A stretch of 64,000 nucleotides of DNA from Sciurus carolinensis (GCF_902686445.1 NC_062226.1:16588001-16652000); one strand, 5' to 3'; numbered from the stretch's first letter, positions 23,018 to 35,286 are shown. Made by a program: numbers and translations. The notes: generated by a model from the sequence alone, not told the origin.

Positions 23018-25150
23018 CTATAAATTCCTTCCTTATCACTGCTTTTTATATACCATAAATTTTAGTATAATGTGTTTTCATTTTTCTAAATGTGTTCTGA
23101 CTTCCCTTGCAATTCCTTCTTTAAATCATTGGTTGTTTAAAAGTATACTGCTTAATTTTCACAATTTTGTGTATTTCTTAGTTTGCTTCTGTTATCGATT
23201 TCAATTTGTGGTTAGAGATGATACTTTGTATGGCATCTATTTTTATGTCTATTGATGCCATTCTGTGCCCTAGCCAACGGTCTATCCTAGAAAATTTCCC
23301 ATGTACTTTTGAGAGAAACATGCATGCTGGTTGTAAAGCATTTATGTGTGTATACAGATTATTCTGAATATGTCTGTTAGATCTAGTTGGGATTTTTGTA
23401 TTGGCTAAGTCCTCTATTTCCTTAATTAGCTTCTGTCTTGTTCTTCTATCCATTATTAGGAGGAAGATATTAGAATCTTCAACTATTACTTTAGAATATT
23501 CTAGTTCCTCATTTCTGTTGGTTTTCATTTCATATATTTTGATAACATCAAATATTGTATGTCCTTCCCTTTCAAATGAGAGATTTCCTCAAGTATTTCT
23601 TATGGGGCAGGGATAAAATCCTTTCCTTTAATTTATGTGAGAATGTCTGAATTGATCCCTTATTTTTGAAGGAGAGTTTCGCTGGTCACAGGATTCTTTG
23701 TTGGCATTTATTTTATTGTTCTGTATGCAGTTTAAATATACCTGCCCACTGTCTTCTGGGCTCCAAAGTTTCTAACTGGAAATATGCTGATAACCTTACT
23801 GAAGATCATTTGTTTGTAATAAGGCCCTTCTCTCTCTCTCGCTGTCTTCAAGATTGTCTCTTTGACGTCATCTTTCAAAGGATTGGTTATACCATGACAT
23901 CGTGTGGAATTCTTTCATTTTACTTGTAGTTCACTGAGTTCTTGAATGTTTATGTTTGTGTCTTTTTTTACATTTTGAGAAATTTTCAGGCATGATATCT
24001 TCAAATGTATTCTCTTTCCTTTCATCCTTTTCTTGTCTTTCTGAGAATCCCATAATATGCATATTCGCTTGATTGCATCCCACAGGTTTTCAGGTTCTAT
24101 TCACTTTTCTGAATTTTTTTTACTGTCTTTCTCAGACTCAAAAATTTCTGCTGTCCTATCTTTAAGTTACTTATTCTTCTGTTTGCTTGACTTTTCCCTT
24201 GAATCCCTCTTTTTTTTTTTTTAATTTTCAGTTGTTGCATTTTTCAGTTTCAGAATTTCATTTTGATTTCTTCTATCTCTTTGTTGGTATTTCTTCAGTA
24301 TCTCTGTTGACATATGTAGTTTTCTAGACTTTTTCCATATCTTCCTTTACTTATTTGTGCTTAACATTGTCGTTTTAAGGTCTTTTTCTGGTGTACCTAT
24401 TATTGGAACTTTTTCAAGGACAATTTCCATTGGCTGGTTATGTTTTTCTTTTCCTTTTGAATGGATGATATATTATGAGAAGGCTGAAAATCCGATTCTA
24501 CTATTTTCCCAGAGTTTTGGGTATTGTTATTGTCTTTACTTTTTTTTTTTTATCACTGTAGGTTTTTGCTCTGTAAAAGGTCAGTTCAATGTGCAAACTT
24601 GGGTTTTTCTTATGTCTACTTTGAACCTGTAAAGTGACCTGTGCATGCACATGCTTTTTTTAGTTTCCCCCATGACAGCAGTTGTTTTTTAATGTTCTAG
24701 TATATTATGTCTGGTTTCAAAAGGGGATAAAATGGAAAACTGAAGGAGAGGAAGAGCCCTGTTCCTGTCCTATTGTATCCCATGGAAGTCTGGGGATTTC
24801 AATAGGACTAGGAGAGATTTGTAGCAGTAGAAGTAGATGCAGTAACTGTGGTTGTCCCCTTCTTTGTCTGGAGATCTGTGATCAGAAGCAGCAGTCAGTT
24901 ATCAGAGCACAGATTTCTGATATTTGAAAGGCAGGGCTCTTTTTTCCAACCCTGACTCACTTCAGCTCTGTTCAAGTTGCTCCAGGAAGACATTGGTAAT
25001 ATTGTGCTAATTGCTGAAATAAAAGGAAATTAACCACAATTAATCACCTTTGCCTTCTCCTAGAACATTCAAGCTGTCAATAGTCTTCAGAGTTCCCCTG
25101 TTGTTGCATGTAATCAATTGTTCCAGTGCAATTGTTGTATGGTTAGGATG
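23018..25150 (-). mobile_element. ancient L1, segment 3 (ORF2 endonuclease, ORF1 region, 5' part)
   Basis: Includes a 116-codon open remnant (23178–23528) with endonuclease-domain text (…FSRIDRWLGH…, matching the family's S-K/R-I-D-H motif). It is followed by ORF1/5'-region text around 23660–24600 ('tcacaggattctttgttgg', 'ttttcaggttctattcac'). Sequence after about 24700 is tentatively 5' UTR, and the 5' border is unclear. With segments 1 and 2 this makes an almost complete old L1. Confidence 0.65.
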
Positions 25151-25154
25151 ACAG

Positions 25155-26555
25155 ATTTCCGGTTATTTCTATTCTTCCACCTTCCTATAATTACTCTCTA
25201 ATTCTTACTACTTCTTCAGTTTGATTAAAAATACGTATGTTCATGCCTCATCTCCCTGACTATTATCTAACAAACTTGAGAACTAAATATGCCTTCAATG
25301 ACTGAAGAGGAGTCTTGATTCACAGTAGGGTAACAGTGTTTGCTGAGTGAATGACGGAACAACCATCAGAGTGACAAGTTAAAACATGAACCACAGAATC
25401 TGAGTTTTATCTCAGCTGACCTCTCCTCTATGGTCCTTGGCACTTCTGAGTCCATCAAAATTGAAGTAAAGAGTCTGTTTCTTTGGGATCATTCATCTGT
25501 CCTGCTAATTTGTGTTAAGTGGTCATTTATCAGAGCCAAGCTTTTAAGTCCATTAAAAGTCTTACAGCTTGTTTCAAAACGGAGAACACTATAAAAGACA
25601 ACATCAATCCTGTGTCTCTGCCCTGCACTCAGAGTTGGCTGAGGCTATCAGTGTAGGTCCCCCGGGGATCTCCAGGACCTGCAGGATGACCCCACAGAGT
25701 GACAGCAGGCCATGGAGGTTGTTTCTTCTGCAATATGAAACAGGCCACCCTGAACTCCAGGATCTCAGAAAGATACCAGATGAGAAGAAGTCAACTGCTA
25801 TTATCCTCAAATACTTTCATTTCTTAAGCTTTGTGATACACTTTTAAAAACACTTCTTGAAAACAACAAATTTAACAGAGACCAGACGCAATTCACTAAC
25901 CTGGAACATTTGTTTTAAAAACACAGATTCCCCTCAACCCATTTGTAGAGAACTTTTCTGGTGAGACCCAATGTTGTGTATTTTTGAAAACTCATTATGT
26001 GATTCGGATTTACAGTTAAAGGTATAGAATTTCTGGCAGCCTATGACATAGTGCGAGGCAATTATACATCATTTATACTTTCATTTGGTACTCCCAGAAA
26101 TAGCGAAGAGTGTTATGTCCATTTTAGGAATTAGAACATCATTGGCTCCTGGAGGTAGAACATTTCACTTAATGGAAGACTTAACCTTGGTTTAAATTGA
26201 AGAAGCAAACTTAGGTCTTCCCAGCCCTCTCCCAGGGCCAGTCCATGCTCACTGGGGAGGCCTGAAAACTGCAGTCACTAACACAATAGTATTAACTAGT
26301 TTGTCAGATAGCACTTATCACTTCAGGGAATGAAAAAAAAAAAAAAAAAAAAAACCAGCACAAAATACTTTGGTCAGAAAAGGAGACATAGAAGCAAGAT
26401 ACATCAATGTAATGGAGAAATTACTTTAAATAGCCTTGAGATAAGGGGACCAAAGAAAATAAAACCCACCTAAGTATCTCAATAGATTATTAGCCCTTCC
26501 TCTATTTCTTTTAATTTTCTCCTTTGCATCTCACATTTTTCTCTTTATGTCTTTT
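25155..26555. other. unique non-coding sequence
   Basis: Contains a poly(A) run at 26333–26354 and possible MIR debris near 26200–26280. The opposed open frames at 25569–25847 (+) and 25604–25810 (−) have no domain support. Confidence 0.4.
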
Positions 26556-26558
26556 CAG

Positions 26559-26635
26559 TCAGTGACTTAGACCCCAGACCCATGGCCAGTACACAATGTG
26601 TTAGATGGCAGCTTTGGCTGGATGGAAAGGAAGCG
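26559..26635 (+). other. candidate orphan exon (77 bp)
   Basis: A strong-looking acceptor (pyrimidine tract plus 'cttttcag' ending at 26558) and a donor ('gcg|gtaag' at 26636) bound 77 bp. A plus-strand frame of 60 codons begins at 26582 inside it and runs past the donor. No protein family is recognised. It could be a non-coding RNA exon or simply chance splice-like motifs. Confidence 0.2.
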
Positions 26636-26639
26636 GTAA

Positions 26640-27035
26640 GCCGAAGCGGGTGCACCTGTTCGGAGGCTGCTGGTTCTGAGCCATTACTGCTGTGCAGAAA
26701 GTACCTCATGCCCTACATCGAAAGACCAGCTCCCTCTCTGGAGAAAGAGGTATTAATCTGTTAGATCAGAATGCAAGGCTTACAGGGTCATATTTTAGTA
26801 GTGAATGATCTTGTTCTGTCTCTGAGTTGACCCTTTGTATAACAGAGGTGTCTCGCCTTTTCCTAATAACATTTACTTTCCTAAGGACAGCTTCCCTCTC
26901 TTCCTCTCTCTTCTGCAAGCTCTGAACTTGCATTTCCACCTGCCACTGGCATACCTGAAAATGCTGACCTAAATATTTTTTGCACTCCCTGCATAATCAT
27001 CATGGAGATTCTAACCCATGAATCAAGCAAAAGAT
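26640..27035. other. unique non-coding sequence
   Basis: No repeat or gene recognised. Confidence 0.4.
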
Positions 27036-27039
27036 TAGA

Positions 27040-27555
27040 ATGAGATATTTACTGAACTTACATAGGTGGAGATGAAGATTTGGTAAAGATAATCAAGAGT
27101 TTGGATTTGGTCATACTAATTTTGAGATAACGTTTGACATCCAAAAACAGAAGAATTCTTTCGATCTGAGAGAAAGGGAGAGAGATTTCATGAGAAATAT
27201 TATATTGAAATTAGATACAACATTTGTAAGTTGACAGCATGTAGAAAGTATTTAAATCTATGAGACTGTGAAATACAACCCATTTACATAGTTAGATGAA
27301 AAGAACAGAAAAAAATGTCTAAAGACTGATTCCTGAGAAACTACAATATTTATTGATCAGGACAAAAAGTACCATCCAACTGAGAAGGCTTAAAAAAATG
27401 ACTTGGAAGAAAAGTGGAAAACCAAGAGAATAAAATGCTCCAGAATCCAAAACAAACATAAAAATGTATCAAAAGCAAAGTTATCAATTACAACCAGAGT
27501 GAAACAATGACCAAGTAGGCCTATTGCAGTTGGCAAAGTGAACATCTTCCATAAA
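27040..27555 (+). mobile_element. L2 LINE, part 1
   Basis: 'gtttgacatccaaaaac…aagtatttaaatctatgagactg…gactgattcctgagaaac…tgcagttggcaaagtgaacatctt' follows the order of the L2 3' region as I recall it. It is interrupted by the L1 at 27557–28236 and continues after it. Confidence 0.6.
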
Positions 27556-27556
27556 C

Positions 27557-28236
27557 TTTTTTTTGGTTTACATTTTACAGATTGCACTTTGATTCATTGT
27601 GCACAAATGGGGTACATCTTTTCATTTCCATGGTTGTGCACAATGTAGTTTCATACCATTCGTGTAATAATACATGTACATAGGATAACGATGTCTGTCT
27701 CTTTCCACTATTTTTCATAACCTCCTCCCTCTCATTTCCTTCTACATAATCCAAAGTTCCTCCATTCTTCTCTCACTCTTCATTCCCCTCACCCCCATTA
27801 TATATGTATTCACTTATCAGGGAAAACATTTGGCCTTTGGATTTTGGGGATTGGCTTATTTCACTTAGCATGATATTTGTCCACTTCATCCATTTACCTG
27901 CAAATGCCATAATATTATTCTTCTTTATGGCTGAATAACATTCCATTGTATATATATACCACAGTTTCTTTATACATTCCTCTGTTGAAGGGCATCTGGG
28001 TTGGTTCCACAATCTCACTATTGTGAATTGCACTGCTCTAAACATTGATGTGGCTATGTTATTGTAGTATGCTGATTTTAAGTCCTTTGTGTATAAACCA
28101 AGGAGTGGGATTACTGGGTCAAAAGGTGGGTCCATTCCACGTTTTCTGAGGATTCTCCACACTGCTTTCCAGAGTGCCTGCACCAATTTTCAACTCCACC
28201 AGCAATGTATGAGTGTTCCTTTTCCCCACATCCTTG
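27557..28236 (-). mobile_element. L1 fragment, 3'-UTR type C, 5'-truncated
   Basis: The T8 tract leads into 'acagattgcactttgattcattgtgcac', then a 3' UTR and ORF2 C-terminal text; a 137-codon remnant at 27773–28186 includes …[13 protein letters not shown]…. It breaks off at 'ccccacatccttgc'. It splits an L2. Confidence 0.85.
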
Positions 28237-28640
28237 CTGTAATCTTGACAGGAGAAATCACAGTAAGTTCTGATAAATAAAACTTGACTAGAAGAGTTGA
28301 CAGTGCAGATAGGAGGTAAGGAAAGGGAATATAGTCAGTGCTTTTGAGGAAGATTATTTTTTAGGGAAATTGGAAAATATAGCAGTAATTGGATAGAATA
28401 TGATGACAGAGAAGTTATTGCTTTTTGACCTTGTTCCTATTAGAATGTCACACATAACATGCCTGTGTGTTTACAGGAATGTACTGGTAGAAAAGAAAGT
28501 AATGACAAATAGGAAATGAAGTTCTCAAATGTGTAGGTGAGAGGAGTTGACTCTTAAGGTCAGCACCTGGGCAGACCATTCTCTAAAACTGAAAATAAAA
28601 GTGTATGGATAGACTCAAGTATGTTGGTAGCTTTGAGGAC
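28237..28640 (+). mobile_element. L2 LINE, part 2
   Basis: 'gtaatcttgacaggagaaatcacag…ggaggtaaggaaagg' continues the L2 text broken at 27555. Distal border uncertain. Confidence 0.45.
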
Positions 28641-28644
28641 AAAC

Positions 28645-29435
28645 TTTGTTTTTCTTACATTCCCTTGCATTCCTAGAATTCAAATTCATGATTGTACCCC
28701 AGGCATCATATAACTAACCCCATTAAGTAATTCTTGAAGTGATTTTCCAATATTGCTCAGAAAGGTAGAAATGTTTAGGACTTAAAACTAGTACTCTAAT
28801 AACTATAGCTGTGATTAACAGTTTTTCATACATTCATTAGATACATTGAATCACCTTGGTTAAGAACCCTTATAGATACTGGAAATAAGTAGTAAAGAAT
28901 CTGATTTCTGTTTCCAAATATGATTTTATCTAGAATGTGATCAGGTAAAAAAAAAGGTATAATTAATTTGTTGAATTGATTAAGTTCTACAGAATAAGAT
29001 ATATTTGCAATAATAACAAAGTATGAGGCTTGATATATGGTGACTTGGGAAAAATAAGTAATTAGTAATCTAAGGTATGAAGGATGAGCAAGTCTTGCAC
29101 CTATGAATTAAAGTGTGGAAAGTGTGGATGAGAACATTATACAGGACAGGAACACTGTCCCACCATAACCCTGTGATGTTAACGAAGGAGGCAGAAGTGA
29201 GGCAACAGGGAAGGGAGTCTCAGATGGTGGAACAGACTTGGATCCTGTGCCATCACCATAGTTAAATGTTCAGATGTGATGAGAGATGCTGAGAAGAAAT
29301 TGGGGGGGGTGTTTCACTGTAGATCAACTTTAGCATGTCTGTATTACACGAAAATAGCTCTGATTTTTTATGGGAAGAAGAAACTGAAGGGAACATATAC
29401 CTATGTAGCAAAACTATTTGGAATATTATTGCCAT
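28645..29435. other. mostly unassigned, possible L2 remnants
   Basis: An L2-like segment is suspected at 28835–28945, and G8 occurs near 29302. Otherwise nothing is recognised. Confidence 0.35.
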
Positions 29436-29439
29436 TGGA

Positions 29440-29830
29440 CAAGAATGGAATCATGGTAGCACGGTTAGAGCTGATAAATGGGGAGATGGAGAGAAGTAGA
29501 TGAATTTGACAGATATTAAAGAATTTGGAGTGATGGGGTATAGTAGCAGATAATTGGTAAGAAAGATATTTGTGAGGATGTCTTTCAGGAGTTGAGCTTC
29601 AATATGATGATGATATCCTTAGAAAGAACAGAAGATTTTGGAGTTTCTTCAGTAATGACTTTAATAATGGATAGGGTGAAAGATGTCAGTGAAATTTTTC
29701 AGGTGCTGATGTCAAATACAATGGCTCAAATGCCTACCAAGCACTATATTGTGTTCTGTGAACACAGGTAAAAATTAAAACTATGCCTTATCTTCAAATT
29801 CTAATGGGCTAGCAGTTCATGCACATCTGC
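29440..29830. mobile_element. L2-like LINE fragments
   Basis: 'gagaagtagatgaatttgacagatattaaag' and the following text resemble L2. A second piece at 29700–29830 ('gcctaccaagcactatattgtg') resembles another L2 region. Confidence 0.5.
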
Positions 29831-29834
29831 TTTG

Positions 29835-30450
29835 TTACAGCACCTTCCTCATTGTGAATCTACCACCAGGTCTGAAAGTGAAGAAAGAAAACATTCCAAG
29901 ATGATATCCTTAAACAAGGAAACAGACACTCCTTTAAAAACATCAGAATGTGGTGTGAAATATGCTAACGACATTTATGCAAATGAAGGTTCACTGTATT
30001 GACTACAAGATCAAAGGATAACTGCAAGTAATTCAGTAATGGGTTGTAATTACCCTTCCATCTATAGCATGGGGGATGAGGGTGGCTCTGAATCTAACAG
30101 TTAAATACTTCCATGGTTCATCCCTGCCTCCTCTTTAACATCATGCTGAATGTACCTGAAAAACTGCCTCAAAATGAATAGTCTTTGAATATCAAAATAT
30201 TCAAATAATAAATAAAGGGGAACAGAGTAAATAATGGGGACTAGAATTACTTTTCATTATTTCCTCCCCCTTCCTTCCCTGTTTGTTCCCTTTCCTCCCT
30301 CCCTCCCTCCCTTCCTTTTCTTACTGTAGTCATGTATGACAGAAAAGTTGTCCTAATGCACTAGCAAGTATGGTTAAAATTCTAGGTTTGCCAAAAACTA
30401 GGTGTGTGACTTTTAATAATGTAACTGAACTTCTTTCCCAAACAGCTCTT
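29835..30450. other. unique sequence with (TCCC)n-rich tract
   Basis: Pyrimidine-rich simple repeat at about 30262–30325. No gene. Confidence 0.5.
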
Positions 30451-30453
30451 CCA

Positions 30454-31120
30454 TTTTTTTTACTATTTCTTTTTATTTTTGCAGACTGCAATTTGTTTCA
30501 CTGTGCACAAATGGGCTACATCTTTTTGTTTCTATGGTTGTGCACGATGTAGATTCACACCATTCATATAATCATGCATGTACATAGGGTAATGATGTCT
30601 GGCTCATTCCACCATTTTTCATGCCACCCTCTCTCCCTCCACGTAATCTAAACGTCCTCCATACTTCTCTCACCCCCACTCCCCCCCATTATGTATCATC
30701 CCCTGCCTTATGTATCATCATCCACTTATCAGGGAAAACATTCAGTCTTTGTTTTTTTGGGGGATTGGCTTATTTCACTTAGCATGCTATTCTCCAATTC
30801 CATCCACTCATCTGCAAATGTCATAATATTATTCTTCTCTATGGCTGAATGACATTCCATTGTGTGTATATACTGCAAATTCTTTATCCATTTATCTGCT
30901 GAAGGGTATCTAGGTTGGTTCCACAATCTAACTATTGTGAATTGCGCTGCTATAAACATTGATGAGGCTGTGTTATTGTAGTATGCTGATTTTAAGTCCT
31001 TTGGGTATAAACCAAGGAGTGGGATTACTGGGTAGAAAGGTGGGTCCATTCCAAGTTTTCTGAGGAATCACCACACTGCTTTCAAGAGCCACTGCACCAA
31101 TTTGTAACTCTACCAGCAAT
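30454..31120 (-). mobile_element. L1 fragment, 3'-UTR type C, 5'-truncated
   Basis: T-rich start, 'gcagactgcaatttgtttcactgtgcac', a 3' UTR and an ORF2 C-terminal remnant (106 codons, 30729–31049), ending near 'taccagcaatg'. It lies about 60 bp from the full-length L1 insertion site. Confidence 0.85.
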
Positions 31121-31170
31121 GTAAGTATGCTGGGGTGGGCAGGATCCATATATTTTTTTTTTTAATACAG

Positions 31171-31182
31171 GGATGTTAATAT
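31171..31182 (+). repeat. target-site duplication, left copy (GGATGTTAATAT)
   Basis: The same 12-mer occurs at 37785–37796, flanking the 6.6-kb L1. Confidence 0.9.
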
Positions 31183-31461
31183 ATTTTTTTTCTATTTTTT
31201 TTTCTTTTTTTTTATTATTGTAAACAAATGGGATACATGTTGTTTCTCTGTTTGTACATGGCGTAAAGGCATACCTTTTGTGTAATCATAAATTTACATA
31301 GGGTAATGTTGTTTGATTCATTCTGTTATTTTTTCCCTTCCCCCCACCCCTCCCACCCCTCTTTTCCCTCTATACAGTCCTTCCTTCCTCCATTCTTGCC
31401 CCCCTCCCTAACCCTAACTCTAACCCTAAAACTAACCCCTCCCACCCTCCATTATGTGTCA
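31183..31461 (-). other. L1 3' UTR and poly(A) tail
   Basis: The tail appears as interrupted T runs at 31183–31213. The UTR holds a G-rich tract on the L1 sense strand at 31330–31450, including TTAGGG-like units at 31404–31437. L1 3' UTRs commonly carry G-rich polypurine tracts, but telomere-like phasing is unusual. Confidence 0.85.
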
Positions 31462-34400
31462 TCATCCACTTATTAGCGATATCATTCGTCCTTTGTTTTT
31501 TGAGATTGGCTTATCTCACTTAGCATGATATTCTCCAGTTTCATCCATTTGCCTGCAAATGCCATAATTTTATCATTCTTTATGGCTGAGTAATATTCCA
31601 TTATATATATACCACAGTTTCTTTATCCATTCATCAATTGAAGGAAATCTAGGTTGGTTCCACAATCTGGCTATTGTGAATTGAGCAGCTATGAACATTG
31701 ATGTGGCTGTATCTCTGTAATATGCTGATTTTAAGTCCTTTGGGTATAGGCCAAAGAGTGGGATAGCTGGGTCAAATGGTGGTTCCATTCCAAGTTTTCT
31801 AAGTAATCTCCACACTGCTTTCCAGAGTGGCTGCACTAATTTGCAGCCCCACCAGCAATGTATGAGTGTACCTTTCTCCCCACATCCTCGCCAACACCTG
31901 GTGTTGCTTGTATTCTTGATAATCACCATTCTAATTGGGGTGAGATGGAATCTTAGGGTGGTTTTGATTTGCATTTCTCTTATTACTAGAGATGGTGAAC
32001 ATTTTTCCATATGTTTGTTGATTGCTTGTAGATCTTCTTCTGTGAAGTGTCTATTCATTTCCTTAGCCCATTTGTCGATTGGATTATTTACATTCTTGGT
32101 GTAGAGTTTTTTGAGTTCTTTATAAATTCTGGAGATTAGTGCTCTATCTGAAGTATGATTGGCAAAGATATTCTCCCACTCTGCAGGTTCTTTCTTCGCA
32201 TTGCTGGTAGTTTCCTTTGCTGAGAGAAAGCTTTTTAGTTTGAATCTATCCCAGTTATTAATTCTTCCTTTTATTTCTTGTGCTATGGGAGTCCTGTTGA
32301 GGAAGTCTGGTCCTAAGCCGACATGTTGAAGCTCTGGACCCACTTTTTCTTCTATAAGATGCAAGGTCTCTGGTCTGATTCCAAGATCCTTGATCCATTT
32401 TGAGTTTAGTTTCGTGCATGGTGAGAGATATGGGTTTAGTTTCATTCTGTTGCATATGGATTTCCAATTCTCCCAGCACCATTTGTTGAAGAGGCTATCT
32501 TTTCTCCATTGCATATTTTTGGCCCCTTTGTCTAGTATGAGAAAATTGTATTTATTTGGGTTTGTATCCGTGTCCTCTATTCTGTACCATTGATCCACCT
32601 TTCTATTTTGGTACCAATACCATGCCGTTTTTGTTACTATTGCTTTGTAGTAGAGTTGAAAATCTGGTATTGCGATACCCCCTGCTTCACTCTTTCTGCC
32701 AAGGATTGCTTTAGCTTTTCTGGGTTTTTTATTCTTCCAGATGAATTTCATAATTTCTTGCTCTATTTCTGTAAGGTACATCATTGGGATTTTAATTGGA
32801 ATTGCATTGAATCTGTATAGCACTTTTGGTAGTATGGTCATTTTGACAATATTAATTCTGCCTATCCAAAAACATGGGAGATCTTTCCATCTTCTAAGGT
32901 TTTCTTGAATTTCTTTCTTTAGTGTTCTGTAGTTCTCATTGTAGAGGTCTTTCACCTCTTTTGTGAGATTGATTCCCAAGTATTTTATTTTTTTTGAAGC
33001 TATTGTGAATGGGGTAGTTTTCCTAATTTCTCTTTCTGAAGATTCATCGCTTATGTATAAAAATGCCTTAGATTTATGTGCATTGATCTTATATCCTGCT
33101 ACTTTACTGAATTCACTTAAGAGATCTAAAAGTTTTCTGGTGGAATTTCCTGGTTCCTCTAAGTATACAATCATATCATCAGCAAATAGGGATAGTTTGA
33201 GTTCTTCTTTTCCTATTCGTATCCCTTTAATTTCTTTGGTCTGTCTAATTGCTCTGGCTAGAGTTTCAAGGATGATATTGAAAAGAAGTGGTGAAAGAGG
33301 GCATCCCTGCCTTGTTCCAGTTTTTAGGGGGAATGCTTTCAGTTTTTCACCATTTAGAATGATATTAGCCATGGGGTTTACAATGTTAAGGAATGTTCCC
33401 ACTATCCCTATTTTTTCTAGTGTTTTGAGCATGAAGGGGTGCTGTATTTTATCAAATGCTTTCTCTGCATCTATTGAAATAATTATGTGATTCTTGACTT
33501 TAAGTCTATTGATATGGTGAATTACATTTATTGGTGAATTACATATCCTGATGTTGAAACATCCTTGCATCCCTGGGATGAAACCCACTTGATCGTGGTG
33601 CACTATCTTTTTAATATGTTTTTGTATGCAATTTGCTAAAATTTTGTTTAGAATTTTTGCATTGATGTTCATTAAGGATATTGGTGTGAAATTTTCTTTC
33701 CTCGATGTGTCTCTGTCTGGTTTAGGTATCAGGGTGATATTGGCTTCATAGAATGAGTTTGGGAGGGTTCCCTCCTCTTCTATTTTATGGAATACTTTGA
33801 GAAGTATTGGAATGAGCTCTTCTTTAAAGTTTTTGTAGAACTCGGCTGAGAATCCATCTGGTCCTGGACTTTTCTTTGTTGGTAGGCTTTTGATGACTTC
33901 TTCTATTTCATTACTTGAAATTGGTCTATTTAAATGGTGTATGTCCTCCTCGTTCAGTTTAGGCAATTCTTATGTCTCTAGAAACCTGTTGATATCTTCG
34001 AAATTTTCTATTTTGTTGGGGTAGAGATTTTCAAAATAGCTTCTAATTATGTTTTGTATTTCACTCATGTCTGTTGGGATATTTCCTTGTTCATTCCGAA
34101 TTTTAGTGATTTGGGTTTTCTCTCGTCTTCTCTTTGTTAGTGTGGCTAAAGGTTTATCAATTTTGTTTATTTTTTCGAAGAACCAACTATTTATTTTGTC
34201 AATTTTTTGTATTGTTTCTTTTGTTTCAGTTTCGTTGATTTCAGCTCTGAGTTTAACTATTTCCTGTCTTCTACTACTTTTGGTGTTGGTCTGTTCTTCT
34301 TTTTCTAGGGCTTTGAGCTGTAGTTTTAGGTTGTTTATTTGATGAGTTTTGCTTCTTTTATTCAATGCGCTCCATGAAATAAATTTTCCTCTAAGTACTG

Positions 34401-35286
34401 CTTTCATCGTGTCCCAGAGATTTTGATATGATGTTTCTTTGTTCTCATTTACTTCTAAGAATTTTTTAATTTCCTTCCTAATATCTTCTGTTATCCATTC
34501 ATCATATAATAGCATATTGTTTAATCTCCAGGTGTTGGAGTAGTTTCTGTTTTTTACTCTTTCATTTATTTCTAACTTCAATCCATTATGATCTGATAGA
34601 ATACAAGGTAGTGTCTCTATCTTCTTATATTTGCTGACATTAGCTTTGTGGCATAAAATATGGTCTATTTTAGAGAAGGATCCATGTGCTGCTGAGAAGA
34701 AAGTGTATTCACTCTTGGTTGGATGGTATATTCTATAAATGTCTGTTAAGTCTAAATTATTGATTGTGTTCTTGAGATCTATGCTTTCTTTGTTCAATTT
34801 TTGTTTGGAAGATCTGTCCAGTGGTGAGAGAGGCGTGTTAAAATCACCTAGTATTATTGTGTTATAGTCTATTTGGTTTCTAAAATTGAGAAGGATTTGT
34901 TTAACATACATGGATGAGCCACTGTTTGGGGCATAAATGTTTATGATTGTTATATCTTGCTGATTTATGCTTCCCTTAAGCAGTATGAAATGTCCTTCTT
35001 TATCCCTTCTGACTAACTTTGGCTTGAAGTCTACATTATCTGAAATGAGGATGGATACTCCAGTTTTTTTGCTGAGTCCATGTGCATGGTATGTTTTTCC
35101 CCATCCTTTCACCTTTAGTCTATGGGTATCTCTTTCTATGAGGCAAGTCTCTTGCAGGCAACATATTGTTGGATCTTTCTTTTTAATCCAATCTGCCAGT
35201 CTATGTCTTTTGATTGATGAATTCAGGCCATTAACATTCAGGGTTATTATTGAGATATGATTTGTATTCCCGGTCATTTGGTTCAT
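31462..35286 (-). pseudogene. L1 ORF2, endonuclease/reverse transcriptase, disrupted
   Basis: Starts at the ATG at 35286. The N-terminal 438 codons are open and hold the APE-type endonuclease, with its expected active-site motifs: LNVNG (Asn ~17), LQET (Glu ~46), LGDFN (Asp ~148), SKIDH (Asp ~208) and LSDHN (His ~233). A TAA follows at 33972–33970 (codon 439). The frame then stays open for the reverse transcriptase: SIDAEKAFD near 606 and FADD near 701–704. The C-terminal C-x3-C-x7-H-x4-C motif is present. Compared with sibling copies there is a 9-bp in-frame gain at 33515–33544 (a near-tandem 'tggtgaattacat'), a 15-bp in-frame loss near 33374 that removes conserved residues before 'PMANIILNG', and a 2-bp loss near 31604. 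The last defect shifts the frame and stops it at 31573. A further 1-bp loss near 31496 precedes the family stop (31464–31462). As read, it could at most yield an endonuclease-only protein. Confidence 0.93.

Noticed and set aside
32963..33490. 175-codon plus-strand frame and other plus-strand frames within 31.8–36.4 kb
   Set aside because: Antisense shadows of L1 ORF2 and ORF1.
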